A DNA stretch of 64,000 nucleotides, from positions 124,001-188,000 of the forward strand of contig NZ_JAUUTW010000003.1 of the NCBI RefSeq assembly GCF_030676415.1. Reading direction: 5' to 3'. The position numbers and the translations under genes were made by a program. This stretch comes from Peribacillus frigoritolerans (GTDB lineage: Bacteria > Bacillota > Bacilli > Bacillales > DSM-1321). This document shows positions 35,984 to 45,209 of the stretch, piece by piece. The notes beneath the pieces are model-generated. The model was not told the DNA's origin. It made no database searches and saw only the letters and a program-made list of their open reading frames with translations. Every line of letters starts with the position of its first letter. The stretch's first letter is position 1.

Positions 35984-37120
35984 ATGAGCGAATTACCTGC
36001 ATTAGTGAACGATAGAAAACCATATATACAAGAGGTATGGAAAAAGTCCGGTTTCGGACAACTTACCCCGATTCAAACGAAGGCGATTCCCGTGATTGTC
36101 GAGGGAAAAGATATCATGGCCGAATCACCGACTGGTACAGGAAAAACATTAGCATATTTATTGCCATTGCTAGAAAAGATAGATCCTGAAAAAAAATCAC
36201 CCCAAGCTTTGATTTTGGCATCATCACGAGAACTGGTCATGCAAATCAATGAAGAAATTCGCATTTGGTCAGAGGGAAGCGGCATTTCGGGTGCAGCATT
36301 CATCGGCGGTGCTAATGTGAAAAGGCAGTTGGACAAACTGAAGAAGCGTCCACAGGTGATTGCTGGAACACCGGGGCGGATTTACGAATTGATTGCCCAA
36401 AAGAAATTGAAGATGCACGAAGTTAAGACGATAGTACTTGATGAAGGTGACCAATTGATCATTCCAGAGCATATGGGAACGATCAATAATATTATCAAAA
36501 CAACGCTAAAGGACCGGCAAATCATGGTATTCTCAGCGACCCTGCCAGAGGAAACGGAAAAAGCGGCCCGGGGATTCATGAATGAACCCGAAATGATCAA
36601 GGTCGATAAGCATGAAAAAATGGAATCAAAGGTGGAACATCTATACTTTGTTGTTGAGAGACGGGAAAAGTCCAAGATTCTCGAGAAAATCACAAGACTT
36701 AAAGATGTGAAGGCTCTTGCTTTCCTGAATGATATAGCAGAGCTGAGCGTCTTACATGAAAAGCTGAGTTATAAAGGTGTTGAAATGGGCGTGCTTCACG
36801 GTGAATCCAATAAAGTCGACAGGGAGAAAGCGCTGCGCAAGCTTCGTTCAGGAAAATCCCCAATGCTGATAGCAACGGATGTAGCGGCAAGGGGGCTTGA
36901 TATTAAGGGTCTTACTGCGGTCGTTCATATTGATATGGCTGACAACATCGAACAATATATCCATAGATCTGGGAGAACTGGGCGAGCAGGTGCAGATGGC
37001 ACTGTTATTTCAATCGTAACGGAAAGAGAAGAGCGAGAGTTGAAAAAAATGGCTCGTGAACTGGAGATTCCATTAACGAGAGTAACCTTCTATGGTGGAA
37101 ACATCGTAGTCGATGAATGA
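35984..37120 (+). CDS. yfmL: DEAD-box-like RNA helicase (YfmL-like)
   Basis: A 378-aa minimal helicase core without the C-terminal extension of DbpA/CshA. The Q motif region (FGQLTPIQTKAIP), motif I PTGTGKT, motif Ib GTPGRI, motif III SAT, motif IV to VI TDVAARGLDIKGL and HRSGRTGRAG are present. Motif II reads DEGD instead of DEAD. B. subtilis YfmL has a similar size and a role in 50S ribosome assembly. The ATG at 35984 has AAAGGAG 7 bases upstream; an in-frame ATG at 35945 lacks one. A terminator follows. Confidence 0.88.
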   Translation: MSELPALVNDRKPYIQEVWKKSGFGQLTPIQTKAIPVIVEGKDIMAESPTGTGKTLAYLLPLLEKIDPEKKSPQALILASSRELVMQINEEIRIWSEGSGISGAAFIGGANVKRQLDKLKKRPQVIAGTPGRIYELIAQKKLKMHEVKTIVLDEGDQLIIPEHMGTINNIIKTTLKDRQIMVFSATLPEETEKAARGFMNEPEMIKVDKHEKMESKVEHLYFVVERREKSKILEKITRLKDVKALAFLNDIAELSVLHEKLSYKGVEMGVLHGESNKVDREKALRKLRSGKSPMLIATDVAARGLDIKGLTAVVHIDMADNIEQYIHRSGRTGRAGADGTVISIVTEREERELKKMARELEIPLTRVTFYGGNIVVDE

Positions 37121-37125
37121 TTCGG

Positions 37126-37160
37126 AAAAAGGGACGGCCATGGCGGCTGTCTCTTTTTTT
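37126..37160 (+). terminator. Terminator after yfmL
   Basis: AAAAAGGGACGGCC-ATGGC-GGCTGTCTCTTTTT with two G-U pairs. Confidence 0.82.
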
Positions 37161-37197
37161 TACAAAGGCCCGTTAAGATTTAAAATTAAAAAGTTGC

Positions 37198-38094
37198 TCA
37201 TTTTGCAGAATCACTACATGCCTTTTCCACTGTCTGAATATGCTGGGATTCCCAGTTAACCAAAAAGATGCCGATGAAAATGAGTGATCCTCCAACTGCA
37301 ACGTACCAGTGAACAGGCTCATCCAGCAAGAGGTAGCCAGATAGGACGCCGAAAAAGGGAGCTAGAAATAGGAAGGCGCTTGTTTTTGCAGAATCACCCT
37401 TTTGTAATAGGAAATACCAAACCGAAAATTGAACGATGGATGCCATGATGGCAAGCCATAACAAAATAATGATGGATGCTTGGGTAATCTTGAAAAAGGG
37501 CTGTTCAAAAAGAAATGATCCAATGAGCAGGAGAATACCCCCGCACAGCATTTGATAGGCTGACATGACCCAAGTGTCGAAAGTATGTCCCCAATTTTTC
37601 ATCAATAGGGTCGCAATGGACCAGGAAATGGCTGACATCAATCCAAGGAGGGTGCCGGACTTCAAATCAAGATGTGCGCCCATTGTGATAAAGACGCCGA
37701 TAAAGCCGAGCAAAACCCCCGACCATTGATGAAGGGTGTATATCGTTCTAAGAAATAACGTACCAAAAATGACCACTAATAATGGGTTCATGAATGTCAA
37801 GATCGATAGTTCCCCGGCTGAAATGGTCCTTAAACCTACAAAGATGCATCCCATGACACAAGCTGTCTGGAAAAAACCGATGATACTCAATTTCGTCCAA
37901 TCCATAATCTTTTTTGGATGAGGGCGTTTGATGAGCTTAACGACAATAGCCATGATGAAACCTGCCAGGATGAACCGAATCGCTGCAAGTAACATCGGGG
38001 ATGTATATGCTAAACCAATTTTTCCTATTGCGAATGATGACCCCATTAAAGCAGTAGTTAAAATGACCAGAAAACCAAAAATGAATTTGTTCAT
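37198..38094 (-). CDS. EamA/DMT family transporter
   Basis: A 298-aa membrane protein with ten predicted helices and two EamA repeats; GSSFAIGKIGLAYTSP begins repeat one and MSAISWSIATLLMKNWG begins repeat two. The drug/metabolite transporter superfamily exports amino acids, nucleosides and similar solutes. Substrate is not predictable. The ATG at 38094 follows GGGAGTGG; an upstream ATG at 38118 has no site. Divergent from the methionine gamma-lyase gene, which is suggestive of amino acid export but no more. Confidence 0.87.
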   Translation of the reverse strand: MNKFIFGFLVILTTALMGSSFAIGKIGLAYTSPMLLAAIRFILAGFIMAIVVKLIKRPHPKKIMDWTKLSIIGFFQTACVMGCIFVGLRTISAGELSILTFMNPLLVVIFGTLFLRTIYTLHQWSGVLLGFIGVFITMGAHLDLKSGTLLGLMSAISWSIATLLMKNWGHTFDTWVMSAYQMLCGGILLLIGSFLFEQPFFKITQASIIILLWLAIMASIVQFSVWYFLLQKGDSAKTSAFLFLAPFFGVLSGYLLLDEPVHWYVAVGGSLIFIGIFLVNWESQHIQTVEKACSDSAK

Positions 38095-38191
38095 CTTTTC
38101 CACTCCCAAAATCTTCAACTATAATATTTTGATTGTGAAATTATATCATATTCACCAAATTCAGGAGTTCATTAATGAGGGTTAATCATGA

Positions 38192-38206
38192 ATGAAAACG
38201 CTTCCT
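38192..38206. promoter_or_regulatory. cre (CcpA) site upstream of methionine gamma-lyase
   Basis: ATGAAAACGCTTCCT fits WTGNAANCGNWNNCW at all fixed positions and overlaps the -35 region of the putative promoter at 38202-38230. Confidence 0.7.
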
Positions 38207-38230
38207 TTATATGATTTTTTGACATATGAT
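38202..38230 (+). promoter_or_regulatory. Putative sigma-A promoter of methionine gamma-lyase
   Basis: TTCCTT-N17-TATGAT; good -10, weak -35. Confidence 0.4.
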
Positions 38231-38260
38231 AGCAATAGACATAGGTTAGGAGGAGACGGT

Positions 38261-39436
38261 ATGACAGGAAAGTATAAACAGTTTGAAACGGCAGTCATTC
38301 ATGAAGGATATGACTCGAAGAAGCATTTAGGAAGCTTGGCAACACCCTTATTCCAAACCTCAACATTCACTTTTGAAAATGCCGAGCAAGGGGAAAGGCG
38401 TTTTGCCGGTATGGAAGATGGATATATTTATTCTCGCCTTGGAAATCCAACGGTACAAGTGCTTGAAGAAAAGATTGCCGCTTTGGAAGGCGGGGAAACT
38501 GGCCTTGCTTTCGGTTCAGGGATGGCTGCCGTTTCAGCAGTACTTTTTGCTTTAACTAAAACAGATGACCACATCCTGTGCTCACAGGGATTATATGGTT
38601 GTACATTTGGCCTTCTGCAGCTAATGAAAAATAAATACCGCATCACCCATGATTTTTGTGAAATGGATACAGAAGAACAGGTAAGGAAAATGATCCGGCC
38701 GGAAACGACCTGCATATATGTAGAAACCCCGATCAATCCGACGATGAAAATGATTGACTTACAGATGGTGGTAAGAGTTGCGAAGGAATATAATGTGACG
38801 GTCGTAGTCGATAATACGTTTTCGACGCCCTACCTACAGAGACCGCTTGAATATGGCTGTGATATTGTCCTTCATAGCGCTACGAAATATCTTTGCGGGC
38901 ATGGGGATGTCGTTGCGGGACTTGTCGTCGGTAAAAAGGAATTCATGAATCATGTAGCTGGGACTACACAGAAAGATATCGGTGGTATCATTTCACCATT
39001 CGATGCCTGGTTACTATTGCGGGGGTTAAAGACATTGCCTGTCAGGATGGACCGTCATTCGGCCAATGCAATGGCAATCTTTCATGAACTTAAGAAACAT
39101 CCAAAGGTGAAAAAGGTATATTATCCAGGTGATGATGCTTCACCGGATCATTATATCATGCAAAAACAGATGAAACATGGCGGCGGCCTTATCTCTTTTG
39201 AATTGCATGGTACAAAACAGGATGCACAGGAATTCCTCAATAAATTGAAACTTATCAAAATTGCCGTAAGTCTAGGGGATGCCGAAACATTGATTCAGCA
39301 TCCCGCTACCATGACGCACTCTGCAGTTCCTGAAGATTCACGGGAACAAATGGGCATCAGTAACCAGCTGGTCCGTCTCTCAGTTGGCCTTGAAGCTTGG
39401 CAGGATGTCTGGCAAGATCTTCAGCAAGCATTTTAG
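38261..39436 (+). CDS. Methionine gamma-lyase / cystathionine-type PLP enzyme
   Basis: A 391-aa Cys/Met metabolism PLP enzyme. It has LATPLFQTSTFTFENAEQG, YSRLGNPTVQVLE with the Tyr and Arg that bind the cofactor phosphate, and LHSATKYLCGHGDVVAG with the Schiff-base Lys. The combination of HLGSLATPLFQTSTF and the GLYGCTF segment, whose Cys is typical of MGL, favours methionine gamma-lyase, which yields methanethiol, ammonia and 2-oxobutyrate. Cystathionine gamma-lyase or synthase is the alternative. AGGAGG before ATG 38261 rules out the upstream ATG at 38192, which lies within the cre site. Confidence 0.82.
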   Translation: MTGKYKQFETAVIHEGYDSKKHLGSLATPLFQTSTFTFENAEQGERRFAGMEDGYIYSRLGNPTVQVLEEKIAALEGGETGLAFGSGMAAVSAVLFALTKTDDHILCSQGLYGCTFGLLQLMKNKYRITHDFCEMDTEEQVRKMIRPETTCIYVETPINPTMKMIDLQMVVRVAKEYNVTVVVDNTFSTPYLQRPLEYGCDIVLHSATKYLCGHGDVVAGLVVGKKEFMNHVAGTTQKDIGGIISPFDAWLLLRGLKTLPVRMDRHSANAMAIFHELKKHPKVKKVYYPGDDASPDHYIMQKQMKHGGGLISFELHGTKQDAQEFLNKLKLIKIAVSLGDAETLIQHPATMTHSAVPEDSREQMGISNQLVRLSVGLEAWQDVWQDLQQAF

Positions 39437-39449
39437 GGTACCATATCCC

Positions 39450-40181
39450 TTATTTAGTTCTTCTGTTTTTAATGAAGATGGTGATGGATACGATAAAAGT
39501 GATGGCAGCCAGGATATAAGAAATGTCTGTGATTACCGGATAGTCGTCGCTATTTCGTATCCCGATTCCTATGAACGCCCAAACGAATACGAGAGGATAG
39601 CACCAATCCCGGTTTTTACCTGCAAAGACAAAGGCCAGGATTGTTGCTGCAATCAGCAGGACGATCGTCCAGGTTAAACTGGAAACCCCAAAACCGTCCC
39701 ATTTGATATAGGTGAGGTAATAAGAAATGTCAGCTATGGTTGCCACACTTACCCAGCCTGTATAAACGGAAAACGGAAATAGGTCGAAAGTAGCGTGTTT
39801 CACTTTTTTTATGCTAGTATAAATGACCATTAAAGTAACCAACAGAGCAATGATAATGAATACGGATAACAAAAAGTGCTCATAGTGCCAAGCCAAAAGC
39901 CAAGCGCCATTTAGGAAACAGCTTAAAGCGAACCAAGGGAAGGATGCCTTATAAGCAGGGCTGTTTTGATATTTACTTAAAAATTGCCTGAATACCCAGA
40001 TGGCGAGCAGGAAATAGATCAAGCCCCATATGGAAAATACATAACCGGCAGGAGTGAAAAGGACATCCAGTTTATCGGAAATCTCTCCTGATGTTTGGCC
40101 GTTCAATGGCAGGAAATTGGCTAAAAAATTCATCGTGACGACGAACAGAAAGAAAATCAAGTTAATGATGGAAGTAATCAT
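39450..40181 (-). CDS. TspO/MBR-related membrane protein
   Basis: A 243-aa protein with about seven helices. VFSIWGLIYFLLAIWVFRQF and NGAWLLAWHYEHF are tryptophan-rich segments similar to the TspO/MBR fold, but it is longer than classical TspO (about 160 aa) and belongs to the larger TspO-related group. Ligand unknown (tetrapyrroles in TspO proper). The ATG at 40181 has AAGGAGG; about 47 codons open upstream lack one and are not called. It converges with the methionine gamma-lyase gene, with only 13 bases between the stops. Confidence 0.8.
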   Translation of the reverse strand: MITSIINLIFFLFVVTMNFLANFLPLNGQTSGEISDKLDVLFTPAGYVFSIWGLIYFLLAIWVFRQFLSKYQNSPAYKASFPWFALSCFLNGAWLLAWHYEHFLLSVFIIIALLVTLMVIYTSIKKVKHATFDLFPFSVYTGWVSVATIADISYYLTYIKWDGFGVSSLTWTIVLLIAATILAFVFAGKNRDWCYPLVFVWAFIGIGIRNSDDYPVITDISYILAAITFIVSITIFIKNRRTK

Positions 40182-40388
40182 GGCCTTCCTCCTTGTATGA
40201 ATTGTGATCCTTCTAACCTTATTCCACATATATAGCCTGGTTAACCTTTTTGGATCACATAGAGGAAACATGGGGGTCATTTTTTTCATAAAGAGAGGAA
40301 GTTCCTGTAACAATTGAACCATTTAAGGTTAGAAATTTTACATCTTCACTTTATGGTGATAAAATATTCAAAGATTCATATTATTTTA

Positions 40389-40513
40389 GTCCTTCGGGGT
40401 CGGGTGAAAATCCCAACCGGCGGTGATGAAGAAATTCTAAGCCCGCGAGCCTGTTAAAGGCAGGATTTGGTGAGATTCCAAAGCCGACAGTACAGTCTGG
40501 ATGGGAGAAGGAC
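40389..40513 (+). ncRNA. FMN riboswitch (RFN element)
   Basis: Contains the conserved RFN blocks: TTCGGGG, CCAACCGGCGGTGAT, AGCCCGCGAGC, GATTTGGTGAGATTCC, AAAGCCGACAGT, AGTCTGGATGGGAGAAGG. The P1 helix GTCCTT/AAGGAC closes it at 40389-40394 and 40508-40513. It binds FMN and controls the ribE-ribB-ribH operon by transcription termination. Confidence 0.98.
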
Positions 40514-40538
40514 GTGTGGAACCCAAGTGTATACGTAC

Positions 40539-40574
40539 GCCTAATTTTTCGAAAATGAAAATATTAGGCTTTTT
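40539..40574 (+). terminator. Riboswitch expression-platform terminator
   Basis: GCCTAAT-N17-ATTAGGC followed by TTTTT, 26 bases after the RFN element. Confidence 0.75.
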
Positions 40575-40611
40575 AGGTATACAATTTTTTTCACTCATTT
40601 CTCCTGTTAAC

Positions 40612-40638
40612 TCCTTAGGTCATCCTAAGGGGTTTTTT
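40612..40638 (+). terminator. Second terminator hairpin in the rib leader
   Basis: CTCCTTAGG-TCAT-CCTAAGGGG then T6, about 25 bases before ribE. Either hairpin, or both in series, may be the regulated terminator. Confidence 0.75.
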
Positions 40639-40662
40639 ATATTTTATAAAAGGGGGAAAAAC

Positions 40663-41301
40663 ATGTTTACGGGAATCATTGAGGATATCGGTACCGTACA
40701 TTCCTTGAAAAAAGGAAAAAGCAGTATGGAGTTATCGATTCGTTCTGAAAAAATCCTTGAAGATGTGCATCTGGGGGATAGTATTTCAGTCAACGGGGTC
40801 TGCTTAACGGTAACGTCCTTCACGAAAAGTTTGTTTACGGTCGACGTGATGCCGGAAACGGTCAAAGCTTCCTCGATCCGGACGTTAAAATTGGGATCAC
40901 CTGTTAATCTCGAACGAGCCATGAGTGCACAGGGAAGGTTTGGCGGCCATTTTGTTTCAGGTCATATCGACGGAACCGGAACAATCATAAAAAAAGAACG
41001 GAAAGAAAATGCCGTATATTATGTAATCCAATTGGAAGAAGGGCTTAGTACCTTTTGCATTCCAAAAGGTTCCGTGGCCATTGATGGAACGAGCTTGACG
41101 ATATTTGGGATCGAAAGGAACCTTTTGACTGTATCATTGATTCCATTGACACATCAGGACACAATATTGGGACAAAAAGCGGCTGGCGATATCGTTAACA
41201 TCGAAAACGACATGATAGGGAAATATATAATACATCAAATGAAAAATGGCAACCCAAAACCAGGACTGAATTTAGAGTTTTTGGCAGAGCATGGATTCTA
41301 A
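40663..41301 (+). CDS. ribE: Riboflavin synthase alpha chain
   Basis: A 212-aa riboflavin synthase with two lumazine-binding repeats, beginning [10 protein letters not shown] and [12 protein letters not shown] respectively; VNGVCLTV in repeat one is also typical. It dismutates two 6,7-dimethyl-8-ribityllumazine molecules into riboflavin. The ATG at 40663 has AGGGGG upstream; the same frame stays open back into the riboswitch, but that extension is not coding. In Bacillus the operon normally starts with ribD before this gene; ribD is absent here. Confidence 0.96.
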   Translation: MFTGIIEDIGTVHSLKKGKSSMELSIRSEKILEDVHLGDSISVNGVCLTVTSFTKSLFTVDVMPETVKASSIRTLKLGSPVNLERAMSAQGRFGGHFVSGHIDGTGTIIKKERKENAVYYVIQLEEGLSTFCIPKGSVAIDGTSLTIFGIERNLLTVSLIPLTHQDTILGQKAAGDIVNIENDMIGKYIIHQMKNGNPKPGLNLEFLAEHGF

Positions 41302-41316
41302 TAAAAGGGCGGTGTA

Positions 41317-41967
41317 ATGATGTTCCATACAATAGAAGAAGCAATAGAAGATTTGAAGGCTGGCAAGGTAGTAATCGTATCCGATGATGAAGACCGTGAA
41401 AATGAAGGGGATTTTGTAGTGTTGGCCGAAAAGGCGACACCGGAAGCGATTAATTTCATGGCGACTCATGGACGTGGTTTGATTTGTACAACCATCACTG
41501 AAGAACTGGCAGCGAAATTGAAACTGCATCCTATGGTAGGAGAAAATACCGATCATCATGGCACTGCTTTTACGGTAAGTGTCGATCATAAAAGCACCTC
41601 TACAGGTATCAGTGCTTTTGAAAGGTCCTTGACCATCCTTGAGCTTCTTAATGAAGATTCGGTCGCTGAAGATTTCCAAAGGCCTGGTCACACTTTTCCG
41701 ATAGTCGCTAAAGAAGGCGGCGTATTAAGAAGGGCAGGACATACGGAGGCATCGGTGGACTTGGCGAAGTTATGCGGTGCCGCTCCAGCTGGTGTCATTT
41801 GTGAGATCATGAATGAAGATGGATCGATGGCCCGCGTATCCGATTTAGAAGTCATCGCTGATAAATTCAACCTGAAATTCATTACGATAGCCGATTTGAT
41901 TCGGTATCTTCAACAAAATGATACAATCGGGAAACAGGAACTTGAACTGAACATCCCGAAAGCCTGA
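41317..41967 (+). CDS. ribB: 3,4-dihydroxy-2-butanone 4-phosphate synthase
   Basis: A 216-aa monofunctional Rib[17 protein letters not shown] with the acidic metal-binding loop, [13 protein letters not shown], and [26 protein letters not shown]. It makes the four-carbon precursor from ribulose 5-phosphate. Most Bacillus carry a fused RibBA with a C-terminal GTP cyclohydrolase II of about 190 aa; here the protein ends soon after the RibB domain, with [10 protein letters not shown] as a possible trace of the linker. The GTP cyclohydrolase step must be encoded elsewhere. Start 15 bases after ribE. Confidence 0.95.
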   Translation: MMFHTIEEAIEDLKAGKVVIVSDDEDRENEGDFVVLAEKATPEAINFMATHGRGLICTTITEELAAKLKLHPMVGENTDHHGTAFTVSVDHKSTSTGISAFERSLTILELLNEDSVAEDFQRPGHTFPIVAKEGGVLRRAGHTEASVDLAKLCGAAPAGVICEIMNEDGSMARVSDLEVIADKFNLKFITIADLIRYLQQNDTIGKQELELNIPKA

Positions 41968-42037
41968 AGGATTTTAAGGAATTAAATCTTAACATCAAAA
42001 AAATGATATTGTTTTTAAAAATTAGGAGGAATTGGAC

Positions 42038-42508
42038 ATGGGGAAAACTATTGAAGCACAATTAATCGGATCAGGATTGAAAGTCGGAATCGTGGTAGGA
42101 AGATTTAATGAGTTTATCACAAGCAAGCTTTTAGGAGGGGCATTGGATGGCCTTAAGCGTCATGGCGTTGATGAGAATGATGTTGACATCGCGTGGGTCC
42201 CGGGTGCTTTTGAACTTCCGTTAATTGCTAAGAAACTTGTGAATACAGGTAAATATGATGCGGTAATCGGTCTTGGAACGGTAATCAGGGGTGCCACTAC
42301 ACATTATGATTATGTCTGCAATGAAGCAGCTAAAGGTATGGCTTCCGTTTCATTGGAAACAGGTGTACCGGTTATCTTCGGTTTGCTGACAACTGAGAAT
42401 ATTGAACAAGCAATTGAACGTGCAGGAACAAAATCAGGTAACAAAGGCTATGAAGCTGCGGTTAGTGCCATTGAAATGGCCAACCTTGGAAAATTGATAG
42501 AACAGTGA
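42038..42508 (+). CDS. ribH: 6,7-dimethyl-8-ribityllumazine synthase
   Basis: A 156-aa lumazine synthase: [13 protein letters not shown] (substrate-binding Phe), [16 protein letters not shown]-type [16 protein letters not shown] with the catalytic His, and [11 protein letters not shown]. It condenses the RibB product with the ribityl-aminouracil and usually encloses RibE in an icosahedral shell. AGGAGGA precedes ATG 42038; a TTG six bases earlier is less likely. Last gene of the FMN-controlled operon. Confidence 0.97.
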   Translation: MGKTIEAQLIGSGLKVGIVVGRFNEFITSKLLGGALDGLKRHGVDENDVDIAWVPGAFELPLIAKKLVNTGKYDAVIGLGTVIRGATTHYDYVCNEAAKGMASVSLETGVPVIFGLLTTENIEQAIERAGTKSGNKGYEAAVSAIEMANLGKLIEQ

Positions 42509-42519
42509 TTCACATAAGG

Positions 42520-42554
42520 AAGCCGCAGGGATTAACATTCCTGCGGCTTTTTTT
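42520..42554 (+). terminator. Terminator of the rib operon
   Basis: AAGCCGCAGGGA-N5-TTCCTGCGGCTT with T7. Confidence 0.92.
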
Positions 42555-42565
42555 GATGTGCCGGT

Positions 42566-42910
42566 TCATGTCAACTTTCTTAAACCATTAAGCAATTCTT
42601 CAGAGTTCGTAAAGTTCCTAGCCATATGATCGATTAGCGAATGCTGATCTTCGACACTCGCCGCAACCTCTACAAACGGTTTTCTATTCTATGATGCAAG
42701 CTCCATTGGTGACTTCATTTATTGCTGTGCACTTCCTCGGATATTTTCCCTGTAGTATGGACGTTTTCTTAAAGCCCATTATAAAAATCGCCCAATCCTT
42801 TAACGCACCGGAGATCTCATTAAGCATGGCCGATTGTTTGATTTCTGCTTTCCGGCTCTATTCCAATTCTAACAACGCGTTTTTGGATGCGATTCCAATC
42901 AAACTTAGAA
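42566..42910 (-). pseudogene. Decayed gene of unknown family
   Basis: The minus strand holds two protein-like open stretches broken by stops and a frame change. The downstream 36 codons (42676-42566) read FVEVAASVEDQHSLIDHM and end GLRKLT-stop. The upstream frame (about 42910-42684) includes IGIASKNALLELE, a stop, then SAMLNEISGALKDWAIF. The helical, Glu/Leu/Ser-rich tail faintly recalls chemotaxis receptor C termini, but I would not name it. The rest of the 42555-43114 interval shows nothing else. Confidence 0.4.
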
Positions 42911-43114
42911 GGGTGGAGAGAAGGGTGTTTTTATAGATTATGGGAAATAAGGAATCATAAGGGAATTTTCAAAAAAAAAACCGAACAAAAGCATCACGTA
43001 ATGGAAGCATGATAAAAATATACGGATATGATTATGCTACAATTGTAAAGATTGCAATTGAAATTCATGTCTTTAGGGAAAAGTAAATTTATTAGTTATT
43101 TAGGAGGGGTTTGT

Positions 43115-44281
43115 GTGTACCATCTCTTTACACATAATGATTTAGATGGAGTCGGCTGCGGCATTGTTGCTAAGCTGGCATTCGGAGAAGAAGTAGTGGT
43201 TAGTTATAATTCAATTGGTCGCCTTAATCAGAATGTAGGAGCATTTCTTGAGCAGGCTAAGATTGAAGATACATTGATCGTTACTGATCTATCGGTTGAT
43301 GAAGATAACGAAAAAATGATTACTCAGTTTGTGGAAGATGGAGGCAAGGCGCTGCTGATTGATCATCATAAGTCAGCACTGCATTTGAACGAACACGATT
43401 GGGCATCTGTAACTGTCGAACAGGAAGATGGTAAACAGACGGCGGCGACATCATTATTCTATCAGTATGCAGTTGAAAATAAATTGCTGGAACCTTCAAG
43501 CATTGTCGCTGAATTCGTTGAATTGGTCCGTCAATATGATACTTGGGAATGGGAAGTCAATAAAAATACAACAGCAAAACGATTGAATGACCTGTTTTTC
43601 ATGATTCCGATAGAGGAATTCGAAATGAAAATTGCAAATAAGCTGTCGACGGCTGAAAGTTTTACTTTTGACGAAGTGGAGCAAACCCTTCTCAATGTTG
43701 AAGAGAGTCGGGTAGATCGGTACATAAACAGGAAAAAAAGGGAAGTCTATCAGGCTACGGTCGGTCCCCATACAGCTGGTGTGGTCCATGCAGAGTCATA
43801 CCACTCGGAATTGGGTAATGAACTGTCGAAAGAGTTCTCGCATCTGGATTATATAGCCATCCTGATGGTAGGAAGTAAAAGAATCAGCTTCCGGACAATC
43901 CACGATGATATAGATGTTTCTGAGGTTGCTGGCAAGTATGATGGGGGCGGCCACCAAAAAGCCGCCGGTTGTACCATGTCCGAAAAGGCATATGGCCAAT
44001 ATGTCGAAAAGACCTTCTATGCCGAGCCCCTTAAACGAGACGCACATAAGAATCAATTGAATGTAAAAGAATCCCCAGAGGGTTGCCTATATTCAACGAG
44101 AGACAAACAGGACATATTCATCTATGAAGATGAAGAAGAGGAATGGATTGTTGAAATCAACGGAAAACAACAGAAAAAAACATTCGATACATTCGCGGAA
44201 GCGGAAAAATACATGAAGCGGAAATACGCTGCATGGCTGGCCCATGATGAAAGGTATGAAGAGTTTATCAATAAGGGATGA
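43115..44281 (+). CDS. nrnB: DHH-family nanoRNase NrnB
   Basis: A 388-aa DHH-DHHA1 phosphoesterase. The first domain starts YHLFTHNDLDGVGCG (catalytic Asp residues) and has LLIDHHKSALHL, the DHH motif; the C-terminal DHHA1 domain has GGGHQKAAGC for RNA 3' end binding. This matches B. subtilis YngD/NrnB, which degrades short RNA oligonucleotides and pAp/pGpG-like molecules. Translation starts at GTG 43115 with AGGAGGGG 6 bases upstream; upstream in-frame ATGs lack sites. Confidence 0.92.
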   Translation: MYHLFTHNDLDGVGCGIVAKLAFGEEVVVSYNSIGRLNQNVGAFLEQAKIEDTLIVTDLSVDEDNEKMITQFVEDGGKALLIDHHKSALHLNEHDWASVTVEQEDGKQTAATSLFYQYAVENKLLEPSSIVAEFVELVRQYDTWEWEVNKNTTAKRLNDLFFMIPIEEFEMKIANKLSTAESFTFDEVEQTLLNVEESRVDRYINRKKREVYQATVGPHTAGVVHAESYHSELGNELSKEFSHLDYIAILMVGSKRISFRTIHDDIDVSEVAGKYDGGGHQKAAGCTMSEKAYGQYVEKTFYAEPLKRDAHKNQLNVKESPEGCLYSTRDKQDIFIYEDEEEEWIVEINGKQQKKTFDTFAEAEKYMKRKYAAWLAHDERYEEFINKG

Positions 44282-44286
44282 ATAGG

Positions 44287-44318
44287 AAAGCGGCTGTCCG
44301 AATGGGACAGCCGCTTTT
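44287..44318. terminator. Terminator after nrnB
   Basis: AAAGCGGCTGTCC-N5-GGACAGCCGCTTT; near-perfect and usable from both sides. Confidence 0.9.
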
Positions 44319-44342
44319 CAATCTTCCATTGTCATTCATGAT

Positions 44343-45209
44343 TTACCTTTTAAGCGGGACGGGGTGAACGATCGTGCGTGACTGTTTTTTTGGAATGGAA
44401 TTTTGGCGATGAAGAATTGCATTGATTTCTCCGCCGATCACAAAAATCAGACCACTCAAATACAGCCATAGCATCAAGATGATGACGCCTCCTAAACTGC
44501 CGTAAGTGGAAGAGTAGTTGGCAAAGTTACTGACATAGAATGAAAATCCAAGTGATATTCCCAGCCAAAGTACAGTTGCGGTCACTGCCCCTGGGATGAC
44601 ATGTTTAATGGGAAAACTTTTATTCGGTGCAAAGCGATAAAAAAAGGCCAGGACAAGTGAGATGACCACAACTGCGATAACCCACCGTAATAAGCTGAAT
44701 AATATTTGTGTTTCTTCAGGGATTGGAATGACTTGCTGTAATAAATCGATGATGACTTTTCCGAAGACGGGGAGACCCAACATGACGATGAACGCTACAA
44801 CCAGGCCTAATGTCAACACAATGGAAATGAAGCGGGCTTTAATGAAATTCCTTGTTTCTTCAACATCATAAGCGATATTCATGGAATGGATGAACGCATT
44901 CATTCCGTTGGAAGCGGACCATATGGTGCCAAGGAAACCAAAAGTCAGTAAGCCTCCGTTCCGTTCAGATAATATGTTAATGATATTTTTCTCGATGACT
45001 TCCATCGTTTCCGCAGGCATGAAGGTTTTTATCGTGTTAAGGGCTGTCTGAATATCGATGTTCAGATAAGGTAATATGGACAGTAGTAAAATGAGCAAAG
45101 GGAATAGTGCCAGTAAATAGTAATAAGCTTGTTCTGCTGCCAGCCCGGTCACACGATCTTCTTTTATTTCTTTAATCAGTTTCTTTGAAAATTTTATCGA
45201 CTTATTCAT
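44343..45209 (-). CDS. YihY/BrkB family inner membrane protein
   Basis: A 288-aa membrane protein of the YihY (former RNase BN, UPF0761) family with six helices. Typical are GLAAEQAYYYLLALFPLLI, GTIWSASNGMNAFIHSMN, and GSLGGVIILMLWLYLSGLI with GGEINA near the end. Function is unknown; it has been proposed to be a transporter or envelope protein. AGGAG lies 9-10 bases before the ATG. A close paralogue is at 57616-58455, the positional equivalent of yfkH. Confidence 0.9.
   Translation of the reverse strand: MNKSIKFSKKLIKEIKEDRVTGLAAEQAYYYLLALFPLLILLLSILPYLNIDIQTALNTIKTFMPAETMEVIEKNIINILSERNGGLLTFGFLGTIWSASNGMNAFIHSMNIAYDVEETRNFIKARFISIVLTLGLVVAFIVMLGLPVFGKVIIDLLQQVIPIPEETQILFSLLRWVIAVVVISLVLAFFYRFAPNKSFPIKHVIPGAVTATVLWLGISLGFSFYVSNFANYSSTYGSLGGVIILMLWLYLSGLIFVIGGEINAILHRQNSIPKKQSRTIVHPVPLKR

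Noticed and set aside
38095..38260. S-box or T-box ahead of methionine gamma-lyase
   Set aside because: None of the conserved blocks is present; only a cre site and a promoter can be supported.
40501..40662. 54-codon N-terminal extension of ribE
   Set aside because: It runs through the riboswitch end and both terminator hairpins and lacks a ribosome binding site.
42691..42936. 81-codon plus-strand open frame
   Set aside because: No ribosome binding site; the opposite strand explains the region better as a decayed gene.
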